From: Paractinoplanes polyasparticus
GTDB lineage: Bacteria > Actinomycetota > Actinomycetes > Mycobacteriales > Micromonosporaceae
Length of the DNA stretch: 64,000 nt
Reading direction: 5' to 3'
Assembly (NCBI RefSeq): GCF_019710575.1
Contig: NZ_JAHWFK010000015.1
Coordinates: 96,227 to 160,226 of the forward strand
Every line of letters starts with the position of its first letter. The first letter of the stretch is position 1. Made by a program: the position numbers and the translations under genes. The notes beneath the pieces were generated by a model that saw only the letters and a program-made list of their open reading frames with translations, was not told the origin of the DNA and ran no database searches. Below are positions 16,151 to 25,158 of the stretch, piece after piece.

Positions 16151-17227
16151 TCAGTCGAGCAGCGGGCCGAGACGCGCCGCTGCCTCGGTCAGGTCGGCCG
16201 GGGACAGGTGCGAGAAGCTCAGCCGGACGCGGTCGGAACCACCCCGGCCGCCGGCGTAGAAGGCGGTGCCGGGCACGAACGAGACGCCGTGACGTTCCGC
16301 GACCGGCAGCAGGGTCGCCGCGTCGAGGTGAGGTGGTAGCGGCAGCCAGACGAACCAGCCGCCGTCCGGTGGGGGCGTTCCGAGGGCGCCGGTCAGCGCG
16401 TCCCGTTGCTCCCGGTACCGCTCGCGCAGGGTGGCCACGTGCTTCGCGTACGCCCCGGACGAGCCGTACGCGGCCATCGTCATCGCCACCGAGTGGTTGA
16501 CGCCGCCGCCGCTGTGCACGTAGCCCAGCCGGGTCAGGCGGTCGACCAGGAAGGGGGACGCGTTGATCCAGCCCAGCCGCAGCCCGGGCGCCACGGTCTT
16601 GGCGAACGACCCGAGGCGGATGACGCCGTCCTGTTCGGCCAGATGCCACAGCGCGGGCGGTGCGGCGTCGCCGTAGTACAACTCGCGGTACGTGTCGTCC
16701 TCGATGACGGTCAGGCCCTGGCAGACCAGTTCGCGCCGGCGTTCGGGCGGCAGGCTGCGCCCGGTCGGGTTGCCGAACGTGGGCACCAGGTAGAGGAAGA
16801 CGGCGTCGAGCGACCGGGCCAGCGCGGCCGTCTCGGCGGGCAGCAGGCCGTGCTCGTCCGCTGGCGCCGGCACGAGCCGCACGCCGTGGTCGGTGAAGAT
16901 CTTGAACGCCAGGTGGTAGGTGGGCGAGTCGACCAGCACGGTGTCGCCCGGCTCGGCCAGCAGCTGGGTGAGCAGGGCGAGCCCGTGCGAGGCGCCGGCC
17001 GTCACGAACGTCTGGTCGGCGGTGGCGTCGCCGACGTGTGCGCAGAGCCAGTCGATCAGGGGCGCCGGGCCGGGCGCGTGGCCGTAGGTGAGGGCCTGCC
17101 AGCCGTACGCCGCAATGCTCTGTGCCCCGGCCTGTGACCACTCGGCGAGGGGCAGCAGAGCCGGGCGCGGGTGCCCCCAGCCGAGGTCGAGGATCCCGGG
17201 CCGGTGCTCGAACTGGACGATCGTCAC
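16151..17227 (-). CDS. PLP-dependent aminotransferase (class I/II)
   Basis: 358 residues from GTG 17227; the frame is open far upstream but that part is antisense to the dehydrogenase. The fold-type I core is clear: TFVTAGASHGLALLTQLLAE, FLYLVPTFGNPTGRSLPPER (with the substrate-carboxylate and PLP contacts) and the Schiff-base lysine in RLGSFAKTVAPGLRLGW. It resembles the aminotransferase half of MocR proteins or 2-aminoadipate transaminases (LysN-like). The substrate is unknown. It is divergent from a 2-hydroxyacid dehydrogenase with 24 bp between start codons. The two could act on the same 2-oxo acid pool (inference). Confidence 0.88.
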   Translation of the reverse strand: MTIVQFEHRPGILDLGWGHPRPALLPLAEWSQAGAQSIAAYGWQALTYGHAPGPAPLIDWLCAHVGDATADQTFVTAGASHGLALLTQLLAEPGDTVLVDSPTYHLAFKIFTDHGVRLVPAPADEHGLLPAETAALARSLDAVFLYLVPTFGNPTGRSLPPERRRELVCQGLTVIEDDTYRELYYGDAAPPALWHLAEQDGVIRLGSFAKTVAPGLRLGWINASPFLVDRLTRLGYVHSGGGVNHSVAMTMAAYGSSGAYAKHVATLRERYREQRDALTGALGTPPPDGGWFVWLPLPPHLDAATLLPVAERHGVSFVPGTAFYAGGRGGSDRVRLSFSHLSPADLTEAAARLGPLLD

Positions 17228-17251
17228 CGTCCCGAATCTAGTCTGGGCACC

Positions 17252-18193
17252 ATGAAGATTCTGTTGCCGGACAGCGCGCACCTCGACCCGCAGTTGCCGG
17301 AGGGGGTCACCGCCGTCCGTTATGCGCATGCCCGGCCGATTCCCGAGGAGCACGCCGACGCCGAGGTGCTCGTCGTCTGGAACAACCCGGGCGACCAGCT
17401 GCGGGACGCGGCCGGGCGGCTCAAGCAGCTGCGCTGGGTGCAGACCCTGGCCGCCGGGCCCGACGCGGTGCTCGCGGCCGGCTTCGGGCCCGACGTCGTG
17501 GTCACCTCGGGGCGCGGCCTGCACGACGAGACGGTCGCCGAGCACACCCTGGCGCTGACGCTGGCCGCCGTACGCCATCTGCACGTGCTCCTGCGGGCCC
17601 AGGCTGCCCACCACTGGGCCGACGAGATGCGCGAGCTTCAGGCCGCCCCGGCCACTCAGGGCTTCTACACGCTGCGCGACGCCACCGTGGTGATCTGGGG
17701 GTTCGGCAGCATCGCGGCCGTCCTGGCGCCGCACCTGAAGGCACTGGGCGCCAAGGTGACCGGCGTGGCCCGCACCGCCGGCACGCGCGCGGGCTTCGAC
17801 GTCGTCACCGAGGCCGACCTCCCGCGGCTGCTGCCCGCCACGGACGTGCTGATCGGCATCCTGCCCGCCTCGGAGTCGACCACCCACGCCCTCGGCGCGG
17901 AGGTGTTCGATCTGCTGCCCGAGCACGCCTGGGTGGTCAACGTGGGCCGGGGCGTCACCCTCGACGAGGACGCGCTGCTCGACGCGCTCGGGGACGGGCG
18001 CATCGGTGGGGCGGCGCTCGACGTGTTCGAGACCGAGCCGCTGCCCGAGTCGTCCGGCCTGTGGAACGAGCCCAACGTGATCGTCACGCCGCACGTCGCC
18101 GGCGGCCGGCCCATCGGGGCCGACGCGTTGGTCAGCGAGAACTTGGTCGCATTCCAGGAGGGACGCTCGCTCCGCAACGTCGTGCAAAGTTAG
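17252..18193 (+). CDS. NAD(P)-dependent 2-hydroxyacid dehydrogenase
   Basis: 313 residues from ATG 17252. The Rossmann motif is VIWGFGSIAAVLAPHLKALG. The catalytic Arg lies in VNVGRGVTLDEDALLDALGD, the acidic partner in ALDVFETEPLP, and the catalytic His in VIVTPHVAGG. The family reduces 2-oxo acids to D-2-hydroxy acids or oxidises phosphoglycerate-like compounds; the exact substrate is not apparent. The length is typical of the short members (GhrA/phosphoglycerate dehydrogenase-like). It is followed after 9 bp by the PPOX gene, suggesting one transcript. Confidence 0.9.
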   Translation: MKILLPDSAHLDPQLPEGVTAVRYAHARPIPEEHADAEVLVVWNNPGDQLRDAAGRLKQLRWVQTLAAGPDAVLAAGFGPDVVVTSGRGLHDETVAEHTLALTLAAVRHLHVLLRAQAAHHWADEMRELQAAPATQGFYTLRDATVVIWGFGSIAAVLAPHLKALGAKVTGVARTAGTRAGFDVVTEADLPRLLPATDVLIGILPASESTTHALGAEVFDLLPEHAWVVNVGRGVTLDEDALLDALGDGRIGGAALDVFETEPLPESSGLWNEPNVIVTPHVAGGRPIGADALVSENLVAFQEGRSLRNVVQS

Positions 18194-18202
18194 CCTCGCC
18201 TG

Positions 18203-18817
18203 ATGACGAGGGTGATCGAGACCGAGGCCGAGCTTCGCGAATACGTGGCCCCGCCGCCGCGTTTCATCGCGGAGAAGGGCATCGACCACATCGACCCCGA
18301 GTCGCGCCGGTTCATCGAGATGAGCCCGTTCTTCCTGCTGGCCACCACGGCCGAGGACGGCACCTGCGACGTATCGCCGCGGGGTGACCCGGCGGGCAGT
18401 GTGCTGGTGCTCGACGACCGGACGCTGGCGTTCGCCGACCGCAAGGGCAACGGGCGCCTGGACAGCCTGGTGAACGTGCTGCAGCGGCCCCGGGTGGGGA
18501 TGGTCTTCATGGTGCCGGGCTCGGGCGACACCGTACGGGTCAACGGCCGCGCCCGGATCGTCGCCGAGGCGCCCTACCTCGACCGGATGGCGATGAAGGG
18601 CGTGACGCCCGACCTGGCCGTCGAGGTCGTCGTCGAGGAGTTGTTCCTGCACTGTGCGCGGGCCTTCACGCGCTCGCGCCTGTGGGACACGTCCACCTGG
18701 CCGGTGAAGGGCGACGTCCCCAGCGCGGGCCAGATCGCCAAGAGCATCTCGGGCACCGAGGTCGAGGCCAAGGTCATCGACGACGCCCTCGACCTGGCCG
18801 CGGCCGACCCCTACTAG
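18203..18817 (+). CDS. Pyridoxamine 5'-phosphate oxidase-like (flavin split-barrel) protein
   Basis: 204 residues. RFIEMSPFFLLATTAEDGTC starts the split barrel; DVSPRGDPAGSVLVLDDRTL and DSLVNVLQRPRVGMVFMVPG match the MSMEG_1061 group of FMN-binding PPOX-fold proteins. These bind FMN or F420 and reduce small molecules or heme products; true PNPOx activity is not implied. The gene follows the dehydrogenase by 9 bp and probably shares its transcript. It converges on putA, with a perfect 12-bp hairpin between. Confidence 0.88.
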   Translation: MTRVIETEAELREYVAPPPRFIAEKGIDHIDPESRRFIEMSPFFLLATTAEDGTCDVSPRGDPAGSVLVLDDRTLAFADRKGNGRLDSLVNVLQRPRVGMVFMVPGSGDTVRVNGRARIVAEAPYLDRMAMKGVTPDLAVEVVVEELFLHCARAFTRSRLWDTSTWPVKGDVPSAGQIAKSISGTEVEAKVIDDALDLAAADPY

Positions 18818-18900
18818 CCCCGCCTGAAAGTGCACGGCGCAAAGTGGGCAATCCGAGTTGTCCACAGGGTTGCCGGTCGTGATTTGCCGAACAGCTGGAG

Positions 18901-18932
18901 ACGGCCGCGCGGTGGTACGGCCGCGCGGCCGT
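18901..18932. terminator. GC-rich hairpin between convergent PPOX and putA genes
   Basis: ACGGCCGCGCGG (18901-18912) and CCGCGCGGCCGT (18921-18932) form a perfect 12-bp stem with an 8-nt loop. It lies between two convergent stop codons (18817 and 18948). There is no T-tract on either side, so it is of the U-less kind common in actinomycetes and could serve both strands. A single DnaA-box-like TTGTCCACA (18858-18866) also lies in this gap. Confidence 0.7.
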
Positions 18933-18947
18933 TGGTCAACCAGGCGC

Positions 18948-21900
18948 CTACAGGACTGACTGGGCCAGCTTGTCGGGGTTGCCGAAGCGGTGGGCCGTGA
19001 TGCTGACCGCCTGCTCGTGCAGGAACGGCAGCATCTCGACGCGGCCCGCCTCGGTCACGGGGTGCGACCAGACCGCCAGGTCGGGGCGTCCGCCGGTGGC
19101 CCGGGCCAATGCTTCGGCGGAACCGCCGACCAGCCGTACGCGGTTGACGCCCCGCAGACCGGCCGCGAACGTCTCGTCATCCTCGATCCGTACGTCGACC
19201 GGCAGGTCAACCGGCAAGGAGGAGGCGGTCGAGACCCGGAACGGCGCGCCCGCGCGCAGACCCGCGGCGACGACCCGCAGCAGCTCGGCGATCGAACCGC
19301 CGGGAGCCAGCCGCACCTCGACCGGCACCGGCAGGTAGCGCAGCACGTTGCGCTCGGCCCAAAGCCCCGACACGTCCGCTGTCGTACCGAAAGATGACGC
19401 CCACGCCGCGGCGTCGCTGCGGGCCGCGCGCTCGAGCATCGGGTCGTTGCCGGCCGCCGTGAGCAGCGCCCGCACCGCACCGTTGTCGATCTTGGCAGAG
19501 GAGGACGACGAGGCCGACTGCCAGCCGGTCAGGCCGACCAGGTAGTTCGGGCCACCCGCCTTGGTGCCGGGGCCGACGGCCGAGCGCTTCCAGCCACCGA
19601 ACGGCTGGCGGCGCACGATGGCGCCGGTGATGCCGCGGTTCACGTACAGGTTGCCCGCCTGCACCCGGTCGAGCCAGAGCGCCAGCTCGTCCGGGTCGAG
19701 GGAGTGCAGACCCGAGGTGAGGCCGAAGTCGACGTCGTTGACCAGGTCGATCGCCTCGTCGAGGGTCTCGGCGGTCATGACGCCGAGGATGGGCCCGAAG
19801 TACTCGGTGCGGTGGTAGTCCGACCCGCGGGTCACGCCGTCGCGGATGCCCGGGCTCCACAGCCGGCCGGTGTCGTCCAGCGACTTCGGCTCGAGCAGCC
19901 ACGACTCGCCCGGGCCGAGCTTGGTCAGGCCGTCCAGCAGCTTGCCCGCGGCCGGCTCGATCACCGGGCCGACCTGGCTGCGCGGGTCCGACGGCCGGCC
20001 CACGGTCAGCGACCGGGCGGCGTCGAGCAGCTGGTGACGGAACCGCTCGGAGCGGGCCACCGAGCCGACCAGGATGACCAGCGAGGCGGCCGAGCACTTC
20101 TGCCCGGCATGCCCGAAGGCGGAGCTGATCACGTCCTTGACGGCAAGGTCGAGGTCGGCGCTGGGGGTCACGATGATGGCGTTCTTGCCGCTGGTCTCGG
20201 CCAGCAGCGGCAGGTCGGTGCGGAACGAGCGGAACAGCTCGGCCGTCTCGTAGGCCCCGGTCAGGATGACCCGGTCGACCAGGGCGTGGCTGATCAGCTG
20301 CTTGCCCAGGGCCCGCTCCTCGACCTGGACCAGGGTGAGCAGGTCGGCGTCGGGCAGCACCGGCTTGATGATCTCGGCCAGTACGGCGCCGCAGCGCTCG
20401 GCGGGGCCGGCCGGCTTGAGCGCCACCCCGGAACCGGCGGCCAGCGCGGCCAGCACCGAGCCGGCCGGGATGGCCACCGGGAAGTTCCACGGCGGCGTGA
20501 CCAGAGTGAGCTTCTCGGGGACGGCCACCGCGCCGTCGACCGAGTCGAGTTCGGCGGCCAGGTCGCCGTAGTAGTGCGCGAAGTCGATGGCTTCGGAGAT
20601 CTCGGGGTCGGCCTGGTCGGCCGTCTTGCCCGCCTCGGACGCCATGACCTCGAGCAGGTCGAGGCGGTGGGTCTCCAGGGCCTCGCCGATCCGGTGCAGC
20701 ACGGCACCGCGTGATGTGCCCGTCATCGCGCCCCAGGCGGTGGCGGCAGCGGCGGCCGCGCCGAGGCGGTCGTCGAGGCGGCGCTCGTCGGTCACCCGGG
20801 CGGCGTTGATTGCTTCCACCCCGATCGTCGAGGTGGGCACGCGCTTCAAGATCTCGCGGACCTGGGACCGGTTGGCGGCGACGGCAGGATCGGTGTCGGG
20901 GGTGTTGGCGAACCGCCCGGGCTCGATCGGCGGCCGCACGGCGATGCGGCGCGGAGCCGGCACCTCGTCGTCCAGCTGCTCCAGCGAGGCCAGGAAGCGG
21001 TCGCGCTCGCGGGCGAAGAGGGCCGAGTCGCTGTCCAGCTCGAACACCGCCGACATGAAGTTGTCGCTGCTCGCGCCCTCTTCGAGGCGGCGGATGAGGT
21101 AGGCGATGGCGACGTCGAACTGCTCCGGCCGTACGACCGGGGTGTAGAGCAGCAGCCCGCCGACCTCACGCCGGACCACCTCGGCCTGGCCCTCGGCCAT
21201 GCCGAGCAGCATCTCGAACTCGATGCCCGCGCGCACCCCGCGCCGACCGGCCAGCAGCCACGCGTACGCGATGTCGAAGAGATTGTGACCGGCCACGCCC
21301 AGCCGCACGTTGCCGATGCGGTCCGGGTGCAGCGCGTAGTCGAGCACCCGCTTGTAGTTGGTGTCGGTCCCCTGCTTGCTGCCCCAGGTGGCCAGCGGCC
21401 AGCCGTGCACGGTCGCCTCGACCTGCTCCATCGGCAGGTTGGCCCCCTTGACCAGGCGCACCTTGATGCCCGCGCCCCCGTCGGCCCGGCGCTTGGCCGA
21501 CCACTCCTGCAGGCGGATCATCGCGGCGAGCGCGTCCGGCAGGTAGGCCTGCAGCACGATGCCGGCCTCGAGGTCGCGCAGCTCGGGCTGGTCGAGCAGG
21601 CGGGTGAAGACCGCGATCGTGAGGTCGAGGTCCTTGTACTCCTCCATGTCGAGGTTGACGAACTTGCGCGTACGGGCGGTGGCAGCCAGCGTGAACAGCG
21701 GGGTGAGCTGCTCGACGATCTCGGTGACGGCCTCGTCGAACGCCCACGGGTTGTGCGGGGCGACGGTCGACGACACCTTGATCGACACGTAGTCGACGTC
21801 GTCGCGGCCGAGCAGCCGCTCGGTCTCGCGCAGCCGCCGGGTCGCCTCGCCCCGGCCGAGCACGGCCTCGCCCAGCAGGTTGACGTTCAGGCGTACGTCG

Positions 21901-22331
21901 CGGCGCTTGATCTTCGCGATGGCCCGGCCCAGCTTGGCGTCGGTGGCGTCGACGACGAGGTGGCCGACCATGCGGCGCAGCACGCGGCGGGCGATCGGCA
22001 CGACCACGCCCGGCATGACCGGGGCGAGCACGCCGCCGAGCCGCACCGCGCCGCGCAGGGGAGCGGGCAGGAAGCGGGGAACGTCGGGCGCCAGCGCGTG
22101 CAGGGCGCGGGCGCTGACCCGCACGTCCTCGGGGCGCACGACGCCGTCGACGAAGCCGACCGCGAAGGCGAGGCCCTTCGGGTCGCGCAGCAGGCCGGCC
22201 AGCTGCGCCGCCGAGGCGGTGGGCTTGATGGTGGAAGCCTCGTGCAGCCAGCGCCGGACCAGGGCGATGGCCTCATCAGCGAGTTCGGCGTGCTCGACCT
22301 TCTCGGCCGGCGACTGGGCGACATCAGACAT
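18948..22331 (-). CDS. putA: Bifunctional proline dehydrogenase / L-glutamate gamma-semialdehyde dehydrogenase
   Basis: 1127 residues, a full-length PutA of the long actinobacterial type without the N-terminal ribbon-helix-helix, so it should not bind DNA. The FAD-dependent proline dehydrogenase barrel occupies about residues 90-430 (GIKVRLVKGANLPMEQVEAT, DTNYKRVLDYAL). The aldehyde dehydrogenase domain follows with ETSGKNAIIVTPSADLDLAV and the catalytic cysteine in AFGHAGQKCSAASLV. It oxidises proline to glutamate through a channelled P5C intermediate, feeding nitrogen and carbon to central metabolism. It is divergent from a LysR regulator across 92 bp, which probably controls it. Confidence 0.96.
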   Translation of the reverse strand: MSDVAQSPAEKVEHAELADEAIALVRRWLHEASTIKPTASAAQLAGLLRDPKGLAFAVGFVDGVVRPEDVRVSARALHALAPDVPRFLPAPLRGAVRLGGVLAPVMPGVVVPIARRVLRRMVGHLVVDATDAKLGRAIAKIKRRDVRLNVNLLGEAVLGRGEATRRLRETERLLGRDDVDYVSIKVSSTVAPHNPWAFDEAVTEIVEQLTPLFTLAATARTRKFVNLDMEEYKDLDLTIAVFTRLLDQPELRDLEAGIVLQAYLPDALAAMIRLQEWSAKRRADGGAGIKVRLVKGANLPMEQVEATVHGWPLATWGSKQGTDTNYKRVLDYALHPDRIGNVRLGVAGHNLFDIAYAWLLAGRRGVRAGIEFEMLLGMAEGQAEVVRREVGGLLLYTPVVRPEQFDVAIAYLIRRLEEGASSDNFMSAVFELDSDSALFARERDRFLASLEQLDDEVPAPRRIAVRPPIEPGRFANTPDTDPAVAANRSQVREILKRVPTSTIGVEAINAARVTDERRLDDRLGAAAAAATAWGAMTGTSRGAVLHRIGEALETHRLDLLEVMASEAGKTADQADPEISEAIDFAHYYGDLAAELDSVDGAVAVPEKLTLVTPPWNFPVAIPAGSVLAALAAGSGVALKPAGPAERCGAVLAEIIKPVLPDADLLTLVQVEERALGKQLISHALVDRVILTGAYETAELFRSFRTDLPLLAETSGKNAIIVTPSADLDLAVKDVISSAFGHAGQKCSAASLVILVGSVARSERFRHQLLDAARSLTVGRPSDPRSQVGPVIEPAAGKLLDGLTKLGPGESWLLEPKSLDDTGRLWSPGIRDGVTRGSDYHRTEYFGPILGVMTAETLDEAIDLVNDVDFGLTSGLHSLDPDELALWLDRVQAGNLYVNRGITGAIVRRQPFGGWKRSAVGPGTKAGGPNYLVGLTGWQSASSSSSAKIDNGAVRALLTAAGNDPMLERAARSDAAAWASSFGTTADVSGLWAERNVLRYLPVPVEVRLAPGGSIAELLRVVAAGLRAGAPFRVSTASSLPVDLPVDVRIEDDETFAAGLRGVNRVRLVGGSAEALARATGGRPDLAVWSHPVTEAGRVEMLPFLHEQAVSITAHRFGNPDKLAQSVL

Positions 22332-22423
22332 GCCGAAAGTGTCCTTCCGGGTTTCGTTCAGGAAAAGCGACGGTTTTCGACGAGTACTCTTCAGTTCTGC
22401 TTAATGTTTCCGCGGAGGTCGAC

Positions 22424-23314
22424 GTGCTGGAGATCCGCCGCCTGGTGCTGCTGCGCGAACTGGCCGTCCGGGGCACGATCGCGGCCGTCGCCGAGGCCCT
22501 CAACTTCTCGCCGTCGGCGGTGTCGCAACAGCTCAGCCAGCTCGAGAAGGAAGCCGGCATGCCGCTGCTGCGCAAGTCCGGCCGGGGTGTGCAGCTGACG
22601 CCGCAGGCCGAGGTGCTGGTCGACTCGGTGGGGGAGGTGCTCGACACGCTGGAGCGGGCCGAGGCCCGGCTGCAGGCCTCGACCGCGACGGTCAGCGGCC
22701 GGGTGCGCGTGGCCGTCTTCCAGTCGGCCGCGCTGGCCCTCATGCCGGCGACTCTGCTGGCCATGGCCACCCGCTTTCCCGACGTACGGGTCGAGATGGT
22801 GCAACGCGAGCCCGAACAGGCCCTGCGCGAGACCTGGGCCCGCGACTTCGACATGGTTATCGCCGAGCAATACCCGGCCCACGCCGCGCCACACCACCCC
22901 GGCCTCGACCGCCGCCCGCTGACCACCGACGCGATCCGCCTCGCCCTGCCCGCCCCGGGTGCGGCGCTGCACCCGGTGGCGTCGCTCGACGAGACCCGCC
23001 AGATGCCCTGGGTGATGGAGCCGCGCGGCACCGCGTCCCGCCACTTCGCCGAGCAGCTGTGCCGCTCCACCGGCTTCGAACCGGACGTACGCTACGAGAC
23101 CGCCGACCTGCAGGCCCACATCCGCCTCGTCGAGTCCGGCAACGCCGTGGCCCTCATCCCCGACCTGGTCTGGGCCGGCCGCGACACGTCCTGCCGCCTG
23201 CTCACCCTCCCCGACCTGCCGCGCCGCACCATCTTCACCGCGCAGCGCCTCTCCGGCGCCGCCTCCCCGGCCGCGCGGGCCCTGCGCGAAACGCTGGAAC
23301 GGGTGGCGGGTTAG
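22424..23314 (+). CDS. LysR family transcriptional regulator
   Basis: 296 residues from GTG 22424. The N-terminal winged helix is clear: LEIRRLVLLRELAVRGTIAA, then FSPSAVSQQLSQLEKEAGMP. The rest is the two-lobed periplasmic-binding-like effector domain, with VSGRVRVAVFQSAALALMPA opening the first lobe. It is divergent from putA, the classical arrangement for a LysR activator that also represses itself, so proline or P5C as effector is a reasonable inference. The last four bases overlap the end of the convergent RDD gene. Confidence 0.92.
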   Translation: MLEIRRLVLLRELAVRGTIAAVAEALNFSPSAVSQQLSQLEKEAGMPLLRKSGRGVQLTPQAEVLVDSVGEVLDTLERAEARLQASTATVSGRVRVAVFQSAALALMPATLLAMATRFPDVRVEMVQREPEQALRETWARDFDMVIAEQYPAHAAPHHPGLDRRPLTTDAIRLALPAPGAALHPVASLDETRQMPWVMEPRGTASRHFAEQLCRSTGFEPDVRYETADLQAHIRLVESGNAVALIPDLVWAGRDTSCRLLTLPDLPRRTIFTAQRLSGAASPAARALRETLERVAG

Positions 23315-23733
23315 CCGCCGTCCGCCGGGCGCGTCACCGCGGTGCGAGCGAGCTTGTCGTGCAGGGCCTGGCGCCGCCGGTCCACCAGCAGCCAGGCCGC
23401 GCCGATCGGGAAATAGGCCAGCACGACGGCCCGCAGGAGCGCGGCCGGCCAGCGCAGCGGGCGGCCGTCGACGGTGACCACCCGCAACCCGAGCAGGGCC
23501 ATGCCCGGGGTGCGCCCGGCCAGCGCCCAGAACAGGGTGCAGCCGGCCGCGAACACCGTGGGCAGGCCGAGGGTGTACGTCGCTGTGAGCAGCCGGTCGA
23601 GCCCCTCCAACGGAGCGCCGCCGACCTGGGCCACCAGCGCCACCGTGGCGATGGCGCCGGTGGCGGCGGCCACGAGCAGCAGGGCGTCGATCAGATAGGC
23701 GAGCAGCCGGCTGACCGCGCCGGCATAGGTCAC
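23311..23733 (-). CDS. RDD family membrane protein
   Basis: 140 residues with three hydrophobic segments: LLAYLIDALLLVAAATGAIA, a middle segment around FAAGCTLFWALAGRTPGMAL and ALLRAVVLAYFPIGAAWLLV. The Arg and the Asp-Asp-type residues that name the family are near SRLLAYLID, and the GRTPGMALLGLRVV motif is typical. Some RDD proteins act as Na+/H+ antiporters; most have no known function. The ATG overlaps the stop of the upstream gene by 4 bp (ATGA), so the two are translationally coupled. Confidence 0.88.
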   Translation of the reverse strand: MTYAGAVSRLLAYLIDALLLVAAATGAIATVALVAQVGGAPLEGLDRLLTATYTLGLPTVFAAGCTLFWALAGRTPGMALLGLRVVTVDGRPLRWPAALLRAVVLAYFPIGAAWLLVDRRRQALHDKLARTAVTRPADGG

Positions 23734-24467
23734 CGCCGGTCGCCGGGCGGCGCGGACGGAACCCCGCCGTTGGCCGGCGTCGGCGCGACGGCCGGATCGT
23801 TCACCGGCGATGGCGCGACCGGCGCCTCACCGATCCGCGCCGGGCGGGCCTTGCCCCACCGCATCCGCGAGGTCATCCGGTCGACGGCGTCGTCACCGGC
23901 GGCCGCTCCGGTCCGGATCCGGCCGACCAGCTCGTCCACCATCGAGTCGCGCTGCCCGCGCACGAGCGGCTGGATGCGTTCCGGCTCCTGCTCGAGCAGC
24001 GTCAGCACATCGTCGAGCACGGTGCGCACCAGTGGCCGCAAGATCCGGGAGACCTGAGCGTCCACCACCCGGTCGACCAGCGGCGAAGTGGCCACAGCGT
24101 CGACCGCGGCCTCGACGGCGGACGCCATCCGGCTCCGCCGGCTCGCCACGGTGGCCGCCGCACGGCTCCGCTGTTCGGCCATGGTCTCGGCGGCTCGGCC
24201 GCGCTCGGCGGCTCCCTGCTCCGCCAGCTCGCCGGCCCAGCGCCGCAACCCAGCCGCGCTGCCGTCCACCCGTACGCGAACCGCCGTTCCCGCCCCTGCC
24301 GCGCCTAGCACCAGCCGGGCTCCTGCGCCGATCGCGACGTCTCTCCATCCGCCCGGGCCGGCTGTTGGCCCCTGAGGCGCCGACTCGTGGGGGGCCGGCT
24401 CGTGGGCTGCCGGCCCCTGAGGCGCCGGCTCGTGGGCTGCCGGCTCCGGGCCGGAGAAACCAAGCAT
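23730..24467 (-). CDS. Hypothetical protein with Pro/Ala-rich repeat, upstream partner of the RDD gene
   Basis: 245 residues from ATG 24467, chosen because GGAGG precedes it by six bases. The N-terminal 40 residues contain a degenerate repeat of PAAHEPAPQG/EPAPHESAPQG. After a short Gly/Ala stretch the protein is strongly helical and charged (Arg, Glu, Ala), with EAAVDAVATSPLVDRVVDAQ and LRPLVRTVLDDVLTLLEQEP as the most conserved-looking parts. No enzyme motif is visible. The helical middle may associate with membrane or with the RDD partner (inference from the 4-bp overlap). Confidence 0.7.
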   Translation of the reverse strand: MLGFSGPEPAAHEPAPQGPAAHEPAPHESAPQGPTAGPGGWRDVAIGAGARLVLGAAGAGTAVRVRVDGSAAGLRRWAGELAEQGAAERGRAAETMAEQRSRAAATVASRRSRMASAVEAAVDAVATSPLVDRVVDAQVSRILRPLVRTVLDDVLTLLEQEPERIQPLVRGQRDSMVDELVGRIRTGAAAGDDAVDRMTSRMRWGKARPARIGEAPVAPSPVNDPAVAPTPANGGVPSAPPGDRR

Positions 24468-24643
24468 TGCGGACCTCCAGCTGCCAGGCCGGTGCTCCCC
24501 GGCCACCGCGGCCATGGTCCCTCCGGCGTCTCGCCCGCACCTCATCTGTCAGGGATGAGTACCGGGAGCCGGGCCCACGGCGTGTCAGGCGCGAACCCCG
24601 CCCGGTCGGCGATTGGTGCGGATGCTGCTGCCCGGGATCGAGG

Positions 24644-25021
24644 TCAGGAGACCGTGACGAACGCGCGGTGACAGACGTCCTTCCAGTAATTGCCGGCGAT
24701 CACGTTGTAGTGGGTGCCGAGTGAACGGCCGCTCACCAGGTGCCAGTACTCGACCGTGGCGACCCCGCCGGGGAAGATCCGGAACCGGTCGACGGGGTCG
24801 TTCGCGTTCTCGTTGGTGGTCTGGCCCGCGACGATGGTGGCGGTGTAGCCGTACTTGCGCTGGTATCCCACGATCTGGACGCTGTTCGGGGAGCTCGTGA
24901 GCCGGCCGGTGCAGGCGGCAGCGCTGGCCGCGGTGGCTCCGGTGACCACGACGGGCACGGAGCAGAGCGAGGCGAGAAGGGTCAGCAGGACCCCTCGGCG
25001 TACGTTCCGGTGGCGAATCAT
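24644..25021 (-). CDS. Small secreted protein of unknown function
   Basis: 125 residues from ATG 25021, preceded by GGAGGAAC. A signal peptide is clear: Arg-rich start (MIRHRNVRRG), a hydrophobic core (VLLTLLASLCSVPVVVTG) and an Ala-x-Ala cleavage region near residue 35. The mature part of about 90 residues has two cysteines (one just after cleavage, one in KDVCHRAF), which could form a disulfide, and SSPNSVQIVGYQRKYGYTAT suggesting a small beta fold. I do not recognise the family. Two related direct repeats lie 45-85 bp upstream. Confidence 0.75.
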   Translation of the reverse strand: MIRHRNVRRGVLLTLLASLCSVPVVVTGATAASAAACTGRLTSSPNSVQIVGYQRKYGYTATIVAGQTTNENANDPVDRFRIFPGGVATVEYWHLVSGRSLGTHYNVIAGNYWKDVCHRAFVTVS

Positions 25022-25064
25022 CCGGTGTTCCTCCGTTTCTGTTTCGACGATGCAGCCACCGTAG

Positions 25065-25106
25065 GGCCAAAGTGGACCGGCCTCGAAGATGTGGCCAGAA
25101 GTAGAC
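25065..25106 (-). promoter_or_regulatory. Direct repeat upstream of the small secreted protein gene
   Basis: GGCCAAAGTGGAC (25065-25077) recurs as GGCCAGAAGTAGAC (25093-25106), starts 28 bp apart. They lie in the shared 137-bp gap between the secreted-protein gene and ssuA. They could bind a regulator of either gene. A separate AT-rich palindrome CTATATAG (25141-25148) lies 11 bp before the ssuA start. Confidence 0.35.
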
Positions 25107-25158
25107 ACACATCGATGACACTTTCCCTATCTCCTATCGGCTATATAGACTCCGGGGC

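Noticed and set aside
17228..18865. The aminotransferase frame stays open upstream to 18865, giving a 904-residue protein
   Set aside because: The extra 546 residues are antisense to the dehydrogenase and PPOX genes and have the Gly/Arg/His/Gln bias of a shadow frame. The fold starts near GTG 17227.
18858..18866. DnaA-box TTGTCCACA as part of an origin
   Set aside because: A single box between convergent genes with no cluster, no AT-rich region and no dnaA or dnaN nearby; expected by chance at this frequency.
21285..22598. 437-codon plus-strand frame opposite putA
   Set aside because: Antisense shadow of putA and of the LysR start; His/Gln/Arg-rich with no protein-like blocks.
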